A stretch of 64,000 nucleotides of DNA, taken from Flavobacterium shii. GTDB lineage: Bacteria; Bacteroidota; Bacteroidia; Flavobacteriales; Flavobacteriaceae. The stretch spans positions 62,001 to 126,000 of the forward strand of contig NZ_JAOZEW010000005.1 of NCBI RefSeq assembly GCF_025847235.1. Reading direction: 5' to 3'. Below, piece by piece: positions 49,618-58,687 of the stretch. Under the pieces are notes generated by a model. That model was not told the DNA's origin, did no database searches, and saw only the letters and a list, made by a program, of their open reading frames with translations. Every line of letters begins with the position of its first letter. The stretch's first letter is position 1. Position numbers and translations under genes: made by a program.

Positions 49618-50367
49618 GTGGATAATCATTTTAAATATACCAATTCGGTCATCGCATTGCCTTTGTTTTCTGTTTTATTTTTATGGATTATATATTGGAT
49701 TCAAATTCGGTATGATTTCGATTTTTATAATAACGGAATATATCCACGTACCTTCTCGGGTTTGCAAGGCATAGTTTTTAGTCCGTTTATACACGCAGAT
49801 ATAAGTCATTTGTATAACAATTCAATCCCATTATTAGTTTTGCTGGCTGCGCTTCAGTTTTTTTATCCAAAACAAACTGTTTCTGTAATTGTTTATGGAA
49901 TATTGTTTTCAGGTTTAATTACTTGGATTATAGCAAGACCTAATTATCACATTGGGGCAAGTGGGCTAATTTATGTTTTGGTAAGTTTTATCTTTTTTAA
50001 AGGTATACAAACAAGATATTACCGATTAGTTGCTTTGTCTCTATCTGTTATTTTATTATATGGAGGTATGATTTGGTATGTTTTCCCCGAGGTTGACTCT
50101 TCTATATCTTGGGAGGGCCATTTGGCTGGTTTTATAACAGGGTTTGTGATGTCAATAAAATATAAAACTCCCGAATATCAAAAACCTATTTTATATGAGT
50201 GGCAACGATCAGATTTTAATCCTGAAGATGATGCATTCATGAAACATTTTGATGAAAATGGTAATTTTGTGAATACAGAAATTCCTGAAGAGATTTCATA
50301 TTTCAATTCAGATGTTCTTGTAGAATATACTATCATTAAAAGTAATAATGCGTCTGCGGAAGACTAA
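49618..50367 (+). CDS. Rhomboid-family intramembrane serine protease
   Basis: The 249-residue protein has about six membrane helices and the rhomboid catalytic dyad Ser115 in HIGASGLIYV and His168 in EGHLAGF. The N-terminal HADISHLYNN motif (59-68) is the conserved loop. It cleaves transmembrane segments within the bilayer; the substrates are unknown. The start is GTG at 49618: the only near ATG (49593) is out of frame. A soluble, acidic C-terminal tail of about 65 residues follows the last helix. The next gene begins downstream with its own -7 element. Confidence 0.9.
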   Translation: MDNHFKYTNSVIALPLFSVLFLWIIYWIQIRYDFDFYNNGIYPRTFSGLQGIVFSPFIHADISHLYNNSIPLLVLLAALQFFYPKQTVSVIVYGILFSGLITWIIARPNYHIGASGLIYVLVSFIFFKGIQTRYYRLVALSLSVILLYGGMIWYVFPEVDSSISWEGHLAGFITGFVMSIKYKTPEYQKPILYEWQRSDFNPEDDAFMKHFDENGNFVNTEIPEEISYFNSDVLVEYTIIKSNNASAED

Positions 50368-50404
50368 CTTATTTGTGGTTAGTTTAATACCGTTTTTTAA
50401 TGAC

Positions 50405-50412
50405 TACTTTTG
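50405..50412 (+). promoter_or_regulatory. -7 promoter element of the 165-residue exported protein gene
   Basis: TACTTTTG matches TAnnTTTG and lies 34 bases before the preferred ATG at 50447. This supports the later start over an in-frame ATG at 50348, which would lie upstream of the promoter and inside the rhomboid gene. Confidence 0.45.
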
Positions 50413-50446
50413 TGAGAAGGTTATTAATTGTTTTAATCGATTAGTT

Positions 50447-50944
50447 ATGGGAAAGATAATTTTTTTAATGTTGTTGTTTTTCTCAGGGCCCTTGCTTTTG
50501 GCTCAATGTGAAATTCATAATAAGATTCAACCAGATGGTTCCATGTTTTATTATTTTAAGCCAGCTACTTTTTATACGACTAAGTCAAAGTCCTTAAAGA
50601 TTAATATTGTAACCGATAAAGAGAATTATTTTATTGCTTTACAGCCAATACCTTTTCCATCAAAAGAAGAGGGAAAGAAGATCAAAGACGATTTGTTTTT
50701 GGAACTGGCAGATAAAAATAAATATACTTTGAAGCATTATGATACTCGCTACTTAAAGCAAGATTCTATCTTGCAGGTTCTTTATCTAATAGATAAAAAG
50801 GATTTAAAAGCATTTTCGACATTTGAGGCAATATCAGCCGATATTAATATGCAGGGAACAGAATTTATTAGAAATTACGTTTTTAAATTGCATAAGAATG
50901 CTATATTGGAGCAATTGAATTGTTTTATAAAAACGAATGATTAG
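50447..50944 (+). CDS. Exported protein of unknown function
   Basis: Starting at ATG 50447 the 165-residue product has a clean signal peptide (MGKIIFLMLLFFSGPLLLAQ) and a mature part CEIHNKIQPDGSMFYYFKPATFYTTKSKSLKINIV rich in aromatic residues. An upstream in-frame ATG at 50348 would overlap the rhomboid gene and bury the signal peptide, so I reject it. Cys at the first mature position after LLLAQ resembles a lipobox but without the usual small residue before Cys. No family was recognised. Confidence 0.65.
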   Translation: MGKIIFLMLLFFSGPLLLAQCEIHNKIQPDGSMFYYFKPATFYTTKSKSLKINIVTDKENYFIALQPIPFPSKEEGKKIKDDLFLELADKNKYTLKHYDTRYLKQDSILQVLYLIDKKDLKAFSTFEAISADINMQGTEFIRNYVFKLHKNAILEQLNCFIKTND

Positions 50945-50946
50945 TA

Positions 50947-51747
50947 TTAATCTTCTTTAGATACTATTTCATTTTTATGAAATAGTTTTTTATTTACATT
51001 CTTAAAAAGATTATTAAAGGTAAGGGTAAGAGAAGCGGCATTTACAATTTGATTTTCACTATCTCTCGGTAAGTACTCATTCGCATAAGTTAATTCTACT
51101 TGGATATCATCCGTAAATAGATATCCTGCGCCTAAGTTCAGTCTATTACGATCAAAGAAGCTTAATCCAGTTACCTTAGTGTCAGATTTAAAGAATAATT
51201 CATCCGAGATGATAGCATAAACAACACCTTCACGCAATGCTTTACTATTTATAGGTTTTAGATATTTTATTTGTTGGCGGTATCGATATACATCTTCATA
51301 GTTACCGTTTTCATCCCTTATATGTCGTAATTCAATCCTCATTCTTGTACTGAGAGTATATCCTATTTTATGAAAGTAGTATATCCCTTGTAATGAAAAT
51401 CTCCACTCAGGAGATTTAAATTGCCCAATTTCAGGAACGTCTTTATTATCATAATAGGCCAAAGAAGTGGATAATTTCCACCGGGGAGATAAAAAGTAAT
51501 GTCCCCAAGCTCTAAATTCTTTTTGGGTATTTTTTTCAAAAATTGAAGATGATGTAGTGGTGCTGCTATAAGTGTTTCCAAGGTTTAGCTCGGCAGACCA
51601 TTTGTCATTTATTGTTCTGTTAAATTGAACTTCACTCCAGAATTGATTGTATGTAGTAGTTTGTCCATAACTTATACTTGTAATCATAAATATTACAAGT
51701 ATAGATAAGGCTTTTTTTGTGGGAATGGGAATAGAATTGGAATGCAT
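50947..51747 (-). CDS. DUF2490-type outer-membrane barrel protein
   Basis: The 266-residue protein has a signal peptide (cleavage after ISYGQ, about residue 29). It has the DUF2490 pattern: FWSEVQFNRTINDKWSAELNLGN at about 36-58, alternating strands such as RAWGHYFLSPRWKLSTSLAYYDN, an R-R-Y-R-x-x-Q element (VYRYRQQIKYLKP), and FFDRNRLNLGAGYLFTDDIQVELTYANEYLPRD near 195-225. The family consists of predicted outer-membrane beta barrels of unknown function. It is convergent with the preceding small gene (2 bp gap) and 49 bp downstream of rlmB on the same strand. Confidence 0.8.
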   Translation of the reverse strand: MHSNSIPIPTKKALSILVIFMITSISYGQTTTYNQFWSEVQFNRTINDKWSAELNLGNTYSSTTTSSSIFEKNTQKEFRAWGHYFLSPRWKLSTSLAYYDNKDVPEIGQFKSPEWRFSLQGIYYFHKIGYTLSTRMRIELRHIRDENGNYEDVYRYRQQIKYLKPINSKALREGVVYAIISDELFFKSDTKVTGLSFFDRNRLNLGAGYLFTDDIQVELTYANEYLPRDSENQIVNAASLTLTFNNLFKNVNKKLFHKNEIVSKED

Positions 51748-51796
51748 AAAATTTGTTTAAAATTATTCATTAACCATCTAATCTTATAATGTGAGT

Positions 51797-52531
51797 TTAG
51801 CTTCTTTGGCGAACAGCTTCGTATAAAAAAGCGCCACAAGCAACCGAAACGTTTAGTGAACCTATAGTGCCAAACATTGGGAGTTTTGCTTTTTCATCGA
51901 CGATTTTTAATACAGAAGGATTGATACCCCTATCTTCCGATCCCATTATTATTGCTACTGATTCATTTAATGCAATATCATATATGTTTTTGTCTGTTTT
52001 TTCAGTTGCAGCGACAGTTTTTACGCCAGATGCTTGTAAATAAAAGATAGCGTCTTTTATGTGTTCTACTTTACAGATAGGCACATTAAATACCGCACCT
52101 GCAGATGTTTTAACAGTGTCACCATTAACAGGAGCCGATCCCGATTTTTGTACAATAATACCGTTTACACCTGTACATTCTGCAGTTCTTATTATTGCAC
52201 CAAAATTACGTGCATCAGAGATTTGATCTAGTATTAAAAATAGGGGAGTACTTCCAGATGCTATAGTAGAATCTACCAAATGCTCTAATTCTATAAATCC
52301 TATTGGAGATATTGTTGCAACTGCACCTTGGTGATTATTTGGAGTTAGTCTGTTTAGCTTTTCAACTGGAACATAAGAGAAATTGATGTTAGCGCGTTTC
52401 ATCACTTTCATCAAATCTTTCATTAACTCACCTGATATTTCTTTTTGTATGAAGACTTTGTCTACTTCTTTTCCTGATTGTATTGCCTCAATAATGGCTC
52501 TTATTCCGAATATTTGATGTTCTTTTTCCAT
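51797..52531 (-). CDS. rlmB: 23S rRNA (guanosine-2'-O-)-methyltransferase, TrmH/SpoU family
   Basis: The 244-residue SPOUT methyltransferase has an N-terminal substrate-binding domain (HQIFGIRAIIEAIQSGKEVDKVFIQ, with the L30e-like fold and NHQGAVATIS). The C-terminal knot has the three SpoU motifs: LDQISDARNFGAIIRTAECTGV (about 104-125), IIMGSEDRGINPSVLK (about 189-204) and IGSLNVSVACGAFLYEA (about 222-238). It should 2'-O-methylate 23S rRNA G2251 in the P-loop. Its -7 element ends five bases before the ATG. Confidence 0.92.
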   Translation of the reverse strand: MEKEHQIFGIRAIIEAIQSGKEVDKVFIQKEISGELMKDLMKVMKRANINFSYVPVEKLNRLTPNNHQGAVATISPIGFIELEHLVDSTIASGSTPLFLILDQISDARNFGAIIRTAECTGVNGIIVQKSGSAPVNGDTVKTSAGAVFNVPICKVEHIKDAIFYLQASGVKTVAATEKTDKNIYDIALNESVAIIMGSEDRGINPSVLKIVDEKAKLPMFGTIGSLNVSVACGAFLYEAVRQRS

Positions 52532-52535
52532 AGGG

Positions 52536-52543
52536 CAAATATA
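52536..52543 (-). promoter_or_regulatory. -7 promoter element of rlmB, predicted leaderless start
   Basis: On the minus strand TATATTTG matches TAnnTTTG and its last G is five bases before the ATG at 52531. The transcript would start at or next to the initiation codon. No -33 TTG at the expected distance. Confidence 0.55.
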
Positions 52544-52560
52544 GGTATAATGTTTATATA

Positions 52561-52593
52561 AAAAAAAACCACTCTGAATGAACAGAGTGGTTT
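52561..52593 (-). terminator. Terminator of the SusC-SusD-lipoprotein operon
   Basis: AAACCACTCTG (52566-52576) pairs with CAGAGTGGTTT (52583-52593). On the minus strand it is followed by a run of T. It lies about 20 bases after the stop of the last operon gene. Confidence 0.9.
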
Positions 52594-52615
52594 AGTTGTA
52601 TTAAAGAAAAGAATA

Positions 52616-53851
52616 TTAGTTTGTACGTAATACACCTTCTTTGTAAGAGAATATTAATTTTTGACTAGTATCTCCTGAAACTTTATCAGTAACTTTCAAT
52701 ATTCCGTAGTAATCTACGTCTTGAATGTCTGGTTCGTCAGCAGTTCCAAAGTCAACTTTTCTAGTTACTTTGTAAAGAACAACATCACCAGTGCTTAAAC
52801 TGGTTAATTGGGTAACTTTAGCACCAGCATTATACGCTGTATTAGCCATAAATAAATCAGCAGTATCATAGTTTAAAGTAGATGCCACTAAAGTAAGTGG
52901 AGTAGTACCATCAACTTTTATACCGAATGGGACAACAAAAGCTATTTCAGCATCTTTAGTATTGTCATAAGACAATCCCGTTAAGAAGCTAAATTTAGAC
53001 GAGTTAGGGTCATTAGATATGCTTCCGCTTTTGTCAGCGTCGAATTCTTGATTAGCAAATGTAATTTTAGTTGAAATTACATCAGTTTGTGTTCCAGCTG
53101 TTACAGTGAATCTGTATGTAATAGCATCGCCAGCAACAAGTCCACCATATGTACTATATGGTATCGCAGCAACATCAATATCCTGAGTAGTTTTTGCAAA
53201 TGTACCTGGTAAAGGAGCGAAAACAGTGCTATTGTTTTTTGCCCATTCTCCAACTACTGAAGTAATAACTGTAGTTGATTTATTAACTACTGCATACTTG
53301 ATGATAGCTTTACTAGTATGATCGTTATAAAGCACACTTGAAACTCCACTTCCTGAAGTTGTCGAAGTACTACCATCTTCATTGTACTGTTTCCAAACAA
53401 TTCCTTTCGCTACAGTAAGCGTATAAGGTTGTGTGGTAGTTGTACCATCTGAATAAGTAGAAAGAATCAATAATGAAAAACTTCCTGTCTTACCGGTTAA
53501 GGTTGATGGAGTAGCTGTAGTTGGGAAGGTGTCAAAACTGCCTAATGTAGATGTGTTAAATGTCACATCACTTCCAGTTATTGTACCGTCAGATACCTTA
53601 GCTCCAAGTTTAAAAAGTTCACCAGATCCTGCAGTGTTCAGGTAAATTTCAACTTTGGTAGCGGTTACGCCTTCTTTAGAGTAAACTTTTAACGGTAAAT
53701 TATAGTTGTTATCTAAACGACTAATACTCGTTGTTTGTGGTGCTACATTACCACCCACTGATGTTACCATCTCTACATCATCGTCTGCAGAACAAGATGC
53801 GAAAGCCACAATTAATGCGAGAGTAGCAATTTGTTTTATATATTTTTTCAT
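52616..53851 (-). CDS. Surface lipoprotein, third gene of a SusCD operon
   Basis: The 411-residue protein has a lipoprotein signal ending AFASC (Cys20) followed by SADDD, an acidic stretch like the lipoprotein export signal that sends proteins to the cell surface in Bacteroidota. The mature part is Thr/Ser rich and beta-like (several immunoglobulin-type stretches such as VEIYLNTAGSGELFKLGA) and has no enzyme motif. Position (18 bp after SusD) and build suggest a SusE/F-like or unknown surface binding protein that helps the transporter capture its ligand. The ligand is unknown. Confidence 0.75.
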   Translation of the reverse strand: MKKYIKQIATLALIVAFASCSADDDVEMVTSVGGNVAPQTTSISRLDNNYNLPLKVYSKEGVTATKVEIYLNTAGSGELFKLGAKVSDGTITGSDVTFNTSTLGSFDTFPTTATPSTLTGKTGSFSLLILSTYSDGTTTTQPYTLTVAKGIVWKQYNEDGSTSTTSGSGVSSVLYNDHTSKAIIKYAVVNKSTTVITSVVGEWAKNNSTVFAPLPGTFAKTTQDIDVAAIPYSTYGGLVAGDAITYRFTVTAGTQTDVISTKITFANQEFDADKSGSISNDPNSSKFSFLTGLSYDNTKDAEIAFVVPFGIKVDGTTPLTLVASTLNYDTADLFMANTAYNAGAKVTQLTSLSTGDVVLYKVTRKVDFGTADEPDIQDVDYYGILKVTDKVSGDTSQKLIFSYKEGVLRTN

Positions 53852-53869
53852 ACTTAATATTATTAATTA

Positions 53870-55342
53870 TTAGAATTTATCCCAGAATACATGAGTAGTT
53901 GCTTTGTCATTACCTAGCTTAGCAACTGCAGCTTGGTAATTAGTTCTGTTTAACGTTTGCTCAATTCCTGGATAAGAATAACGTTTTGGAACTTCTGTGA
54001 TGTCATTAAATGTAAATGAAGGTGCTGCAAGAACAGGGAAATCTAGTCTTCTGTATGAAGTCCAAGCTTCAAATCCTCTATTGTAAAAAGCAATCCAAGA
54101 TTGTTCTCCAATTTTTTGTTTCCAATTTCCGGTAGCTGTAGCATAAGCAACTTCTGTTTTTGCTAAATAGGCTGCGATAGTAACGTTAGCTACACCCCAG
54201 TCTTCCAAAGAAGCAGTAACAGCATTGTTGTAATGTCCTGCGGCAGTACCACCTACAGCAATACCTCTTTCTATAGCTTCAGCCAATAGGAATTCAGTTT
54301 CAGAGTAAGTTAATAAAACTCCAGGATATGTAGGCGTTTGGATAGTAGGAGTAATATGTGAAAAATTACCATATACGTTTACTGTTCCATATACACCACC
54401 AACATACTGTCCTGATCCTGCTGCTGGATATTCAGTGAAGTATTTAGATCTTCTTGGATCTTGAAGTGCGTTTAATTTATTTACAAAAGTATTTGCAGGT
54501 ATAAAGTCATTACGTCCACTTGCAACTAAATCAACATATAATGGATTTGCATTTGGTTGTGTAGTAGCATAAGTCATATAAGCACCCTGTGAACTTTGTG
54601 TGAAAATTCCATCAGTGATTGCAGCTAAAACTTGTGTGCTTGCGTATCCATGATCTGTATCATCCATGTTGATTGCCATTCTCAAACGAAGTGTATTTGC
54701 AAATTTAGCCCATTTTGCAGTGTTTCCACCGTAAATAAGGTCAGCAGCTCCGTAACTTTCTGCGTTTTGATCTAATGATTCAGATGCAGTAGTTAACTTA
54801 GCAATAAGATCTCTGTAAATTGTTTGAGCATCATCATACTGAGGTAGTGGATAGTCAATAATGTTCAATGCTTGTGTGTAAGGAATGTCACCAAAAGTAT
54901 CAACTAGAATACCATAAGAATAAGCAGATGCGATATCAATAATAGCAATTTTATTGTCTAATATTTTTGCTTCTAGTGCAGTTCCTGAAAAACCAGCTTT
55001 TTGACCAACTAAAATATCTCTAGCTTCTTTGTAATCTCTTAATACATTACGATAATAAACTAGCCAGTGATTATCAGGAATTTTACGTCCTGTAAGATCA
55101 TATTGTGATTCTTGTGGATATTGTACTTCAGCCCAGTATTGAGCATATAATCTAAAAACATTAAAATTAACAGATGTACTTGTTACTTGGTCTACCATTG
55201 CATGTTCTGCATTAGTGAACAAAAATTCAGCTTCGGTTTTTGTCGGACGTTTAACGTCCGTATTTAATCCTGTAATGTCGTCAGTACATGATGATACGAA
55301 CAGGGATATGATCGGGATTAATATGAGCAGTCTACTTTTCAT
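53870..55342 (-). CDS. SusD/RagB-type nutrient-binding outer-membrane lipoprotein
   Basis: The 490-residue protein has a lipoprotein signal ending FVSSC (Cys19) followed by TDDIT. It has the SusD-like helical core: FNVFRLYAQYWAEVQYPQESQYD near 60-82, KILDNKIAIIDIASAYSYGILVDTFGDIPYTQAL near 125-158, WAKFANTLRLRMAINM near 208-223, and the SETEFLLAEAIERG region near 345. SusD caps the SusC barrel and traps the ligand. The sequence type is the shorter SusD-like group often found with unknown, sometimes peptide, substrates. The stop of susC is 3 bp upstream. Confidence 0.93.
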   Translation of the reverse strand: MKSRLLILIPIISLFVSSCTDDITGLNTDVKRPTKTEAEFLFTNAEHAMVDQVTSTSVNFNVFRLYAQYWAEVQYPQESQYDLTGRKIPDNHWLVYYRNVLRDYKEARDILVGQKAGFSGTALEAKILDNKIAIIDIASAYSYGILVDTFGDIPYTQALNIIDYPLPQYDDAQTIYRDLIAKLTTASESLDQNAESYGAADLIYGGNTAKWAKFANTLRLRMAINMDDTDHGYASTQVLAAITDGIFTQSSQGAYMTYATTQPNANPLYVDLVASGRNDFIPANTFVNKLNALQDPRRSKYFTEYPAAGSGQYVGGVYGTVNVYGNFSHITPTIQTPTYPGVLLTYSETEFLLAEAIERGIAVGGTAAGHYNNAVTASLEDWGVANVTIAAYLAKTEVAYATATGNWKQKIGEQSWIAFYNRGFEAWTSYRRLDFPVLAAPSFTFNDITEVPKRYSYPGIEQTLNRTNYQAAVAKLGNDKATTHVFWDKF

Positions 55343-55345
55343 AGC

Positions 55346-58300
55346 TTAAAATTTTAATGTTAGGTTACAACCGATGTTTCTAGTTGATGGTAAAGATCCG
55401 ATAGATAGTCCCATAGAACCTGCATTAGATCCTAGTCCACTTTCTGGATCAGCATCAGGAAGGTTTTTTTGGATTATCCATAAGTTAGATCCGATAAGAG
55501 ATACTCTCAAGTCAGTTAATTTCAATCTAGATACTAATGAGCTTGGTAGTGAATAAGTAATGTTTACTTCTCTTAATTTGATGAAACCTGCGTCATAAAT
55601 AGCTACTTTTCTTGGACCATTAGTATAAGAATTAGTTATAGCTCCTCCAGTTGAATATTCTGTTCTTGTAGTATTCGGAGTTCCGTCCGCATAAACACCA
55701 GGAAGAATTATACCTCCTCCGTTTGGAATAGTGTTTCTTAATGGAAGACCCAAGTCGTTATTGCCACCTGTTTCATCTGTTAAACCAGTTCCTACACCAT
55801 ACCATTGGTCAGTAGAGAATACATCACCACCATGTTTTGCATCAATTAAGAAGCTAAAAGATAGGTTTTTGTATGTGAATTTATTACGAATACCACCAAT
55901 CCAATCTGGATTTACATTACCAATAATGTTGTCTGTAGAAGTGTTAATTACATATCTACCAGTTGTAGGGTTCACAACTCTTTGACCATCTGCAGTATAA
56001 GTGTAATCAGTACCTTTTAATACTCCAAAAGGTTGTCCAACTACAGCGTTCAATGTAACTGTACCAGGGAAAGAGCTAATTTGTAAGTTTTCGATACCAG
56101 GAGCTAACGCAGTTACCTCATTTTGGTTTTTAGACCAGTTAATCATAACATCCCAAGCAAAATCATTTGTTTTGATAGGTGTTGCGTTAAATTGAACCTC
56201 GATACCTTTATTTTGAATATTTGCAGCGTTTATATAACGGCTAGAATATCCTGTAGCAGTAGAGTAAGGAACGTTGATTGCCTCACCGTTATTTACGTTT
56301 TTGTATGCACTCACATCAAAACCTAATCTTCTGTTTAAGAATTGCATCTCAAGACCAATTTCTTGAGTTTTAGTTTTGATAGGTTGTAAGTCTGGATTGT
56401 TTTTAATACTGTTAACAGAATATTGTTGTTGTCCGTTAAAAGAATCGATTTTAGCATAAGTATCAACTAAAGCTTGTCCTGGAGTTCCAAGTGGGCTTTC
56501 AGAATAACCTCCTCTTAATTTACCAAAAGATAACCAACTTGCATCTATATGTTTAGAGAAAACCCAACTTCCTGATACGGAATAACTTTCTAATGCATTA
56601 TTACCTACTGGTAAGTTAGAGAAAGCATCTCTACGTGCTGTAGCATCTATAAAAAAAGCATCTATATAACCTACTGAACCAGAAATATAATAACTATTTA
56701 CACCGCTTTTAGCATCTCTTTCATAAGGAAATGGGCTTGTGTCAATAGAGTTTGATAAACTGTAAAGGCCTGGAATGATAAGACCTCCTTGTGTAGAAGC
56801 TGTAATTGTATTGAAAACATTCCTTTTTATAGTTCCTCCAGCTACTCCGCTTACACTAAAGTCTTGCCCGAAGTTTTTCTTAAATGTAAGTAAGAAATCG
56901 TAATTTTGCTCTGAGAAATTACCATTATAACGTTGGTATCCTGATTTTTCATCTAAAGCATTGATGCCGAAAGTTTTTGCAACTGAACCAACAGCTACTC
57001 TTTCTTCACGTATCTCATCATAAGTATCTGTAGATATTTTTGCAGTTGCAGATAACCATTCTGTGATTTTGTATGTGAAATTTGCATATCCTACAAAACG
57101 ATTTCTAGAGTCATTTTGGTAGTTTTGGTAACGATCAAAATAAGGATTATTCCAATAAGCTGGACTTCCGTCTTCTATTGATTTTCTGTTCCAAGTAATG
57201 TTTTGACCTCCAGAGTTGTTGTATGCTTGTTCTAATTCTTTTATATCAACATTTGTTTGCCACCATTGACGGAAACCAGAAATCATGTTATCACTGTATC
57301 CAGTCATGTTTCTACCTACTGCAGCTTGATTAGAGAAATTAGCATAAGTACTAAGGGATAATCTATCAGTAAATTGGTGATTCAACTTTAAGCTGAAGTT
57401 GTTTTTGTTTATTTCACTATTTGGTAAAATACCAGTTTGTTTAGTGTTAGTGTAATTAAAAACTAAATTAGTTTTGTCATTAGCATCTTCAAAAGAGATA
57501 CTGTTTACTAAAGAAAGTGAGTTTTTAAAGAAAGAAGTAGGGTCATTTGCTCCAGCTTTCCATGGAGTTGCTTTTCCGTAATTAGCGTTCCCAGGATAGT
57601 TTGAGAAAGCATCCCATTGGTATGCAGTAATTGATGGATCAAATCTACTTCCTACAGAAGCATCATCTCCAAAACCTACAACTCTGTCTACGATACCGTC
57701 TCCATTAATGTCAGTTGAGTTTGTAAATGAACTCGTACCGTAACCAGCTCCGTAATTTTTTTGGTATTTTGTAAAAGTGCTTTTGTCAATAGTACCAGTT
57801 ACAACTTCAGATGAAACTGTGATTCCAAGTCCTTTTTTAGTTTTTCCTTTTTTAGTAGTAATCATCAAAACTCCATTTCCAGCTAAGTATCCGTATAACG
57901 CAGATGCAGCTGCACCTTTTAATACGTTAATGCTTTCAATGTCTTCTGGATTAATGTCCATACCATTATTACCATAGTCATAACCTTGTCTACCTGTTGT
58001 TTGAGATGTTAAACCATCTGTAGCAGTGTTTGAGTTGTTAATTGGCATACCGTCAATTACAATAAGCATTTCGTTAGTTTGACCAAGGGCTTTTACTCCA
58101 CGAGATATAGCGCTTGTAGAACCTCCAAAGTTGGCGTTTCTTGTAATGTTAACCCCTGCTACTTTACCAGAAAGTTCATTTAAGAAGTTTCCACTTGAAG
58201 TACCGTTTCTTAAATCAGCACCTTTAACTTCTTGTGTAGCGTAACCAAGAGATTTTTTCTCTCTTTTGATACCTAAAGCTGTTGTTACTACAACACCTTC

Positions 58301-58603
58301 AAGTTCTAGTGCGTCTCCAGTTAATTTTACATTAACTACAGATGAGCTAGCTGCTATCTCTTGGGTTTTCATCCCGATGTAGCTAAATACCAAGGTTTGA
58401 CTTGATGATGCTTTGATAGTGTATTTACCATCAAAATCTGTTTGTGTCCCGCTTTTTGTTCCTTTAACCAATACACTCACGCCTGGTAATGGCATTCCTG
58501 TGTTGTCAGAAACAATACCCGAAACAGCTCTTTCTTGCGCAAAAGTTAGTTGCGCCACAAGTACTAGTAGTAGTACTAAGAATCCATTGAACTTTAGTCT
58601 CAT
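55346..58603 (-). CDS. SusC/RagA-type TonB-linked outer-membrane transporter
   Basis: The 1085-residue protein has a signal peptide (cleavage after LTFAQ, about residue 22). A carboxypeptidase-like regulatory (CarboxypepD_reg-like) domain follows (VSGIVSDNTGMPLPGVSVLVKGTKSGTQTDFDGKYTI, about 28-64). The SusC plug signature GLNITRN-type region reads VAGVNITRN (about 149-157), followed by GLSQ-like and EDIESINVLKGAAASALYG (about 218-236). A 22-strand barrel ends in a terminal Phe (ILTLKF-like end). It imports a nutrient using TonB energy together with the SusD and lipoprotein encoded next. No glycosidase, peptidase or anti-sigma/sigma pair is adjacent, so the substrate is unknown. Confidence 0.95.
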   Translation of the reverse strand: MRLKFNGFLVLLLVLVAQLTFAQERAVSGIVSDNTGMPLPGVSVLVKGTKSGTQTDFDGKYTIKASSSQTLVFSYIGMKTQEIAASSSVVNVKLTGDALELEGVVVTTALGIKREKKSLGYATQEVKGADLRNGTSSGNFLNELSGKVAGVNITRNANFGGSTSAISRGVKALGQTNEMLIVIDGMPINNSNTATDGLTSQTTGRQGYDYGNNGMDINPEDIESINVLKGAAASALYGYLAGNGVLMITTKKGKTKKGLGITVSSEVVTGTIDKSTFTKYQKNYGAGYGTSSFTNSTDINGDGIVDRVVGFGDDASVGSRFDPSITAYQWDAFSNYPGNANYGKATPWKAGANDPTSFFKNSLSLVNSISFEDANDKTNLVFNYTNTKQTGILPNSEINKNNFSLKLNHQFTDRLSLSTYANFSNQAAVGRNMTGYSDNMISGFRQWWQTNVDIKELEQAYNNSGGQNITWNRKSIEDGSPAYWNNPYFDRYQNYQNDSRNRFVGYANFTYKITEWLSATAKISTDTYDEIREERVAVGSVAKTFGINALDEKSGYQRYNGNFSEQNYDFLLTFKKNFGQDFSVSGVAGGTIKRNVFNTITASTQGGLIIPGLYSLSNSIDTSPFPYERDAKSGVNSYYISGSVGYIDAFFIDATARRDAFSNLPVGNNALESYSVSGSWVFSKHIDASWLSFGKLRGGYSESPLGTPGQALVDTYAKIDSFNGQQQYSVNSIKNNPDLQPIKTKTQEIGLEMQFLNRRLGFDVSAYKNVNNGEAINVPYSTATGYSSRYINAANIQNKGIEVQFNATPIKTNDFAWDVMINWSKNQNEVTALAPGIENLQISSFPGTVTLNAVVGQPFGVLKGTDYTYTADGQRVVNPTTGRYVINTSTDNIIGNVNPDWIGGIRNKFTYKNLSFSFLIDAKHGGDVFSTDQWYGVGTGLTDETGGNNDLGLPLRNTIPNGGGIILPGVYADGTPNTTRTEYSTGGAITNSYTNGPRKVAIYDAGFIKLREVNITYSLPSSLVSRLKLTDLRVSLIGSNLWIIQKNLPDADPESGLGSNAGSMGLSIGSLPSTRNIGCNLTLKF

Positions 58604-58687
58604 TTTTAAATATTTTGAATTAGTTCGTCAAAAATCTTAATAATTTGTTAACTTTCCTAATAAATAAAACCTTTTTTTTTGTCTAGA

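Noticed and set aside
50348..50446. Upstream start of the exported protein at 50348
   Set aside because: It lies inside the rhomboid gene, would place 33 residues before a clean signal peptide and precedes the -7 element at 50405.
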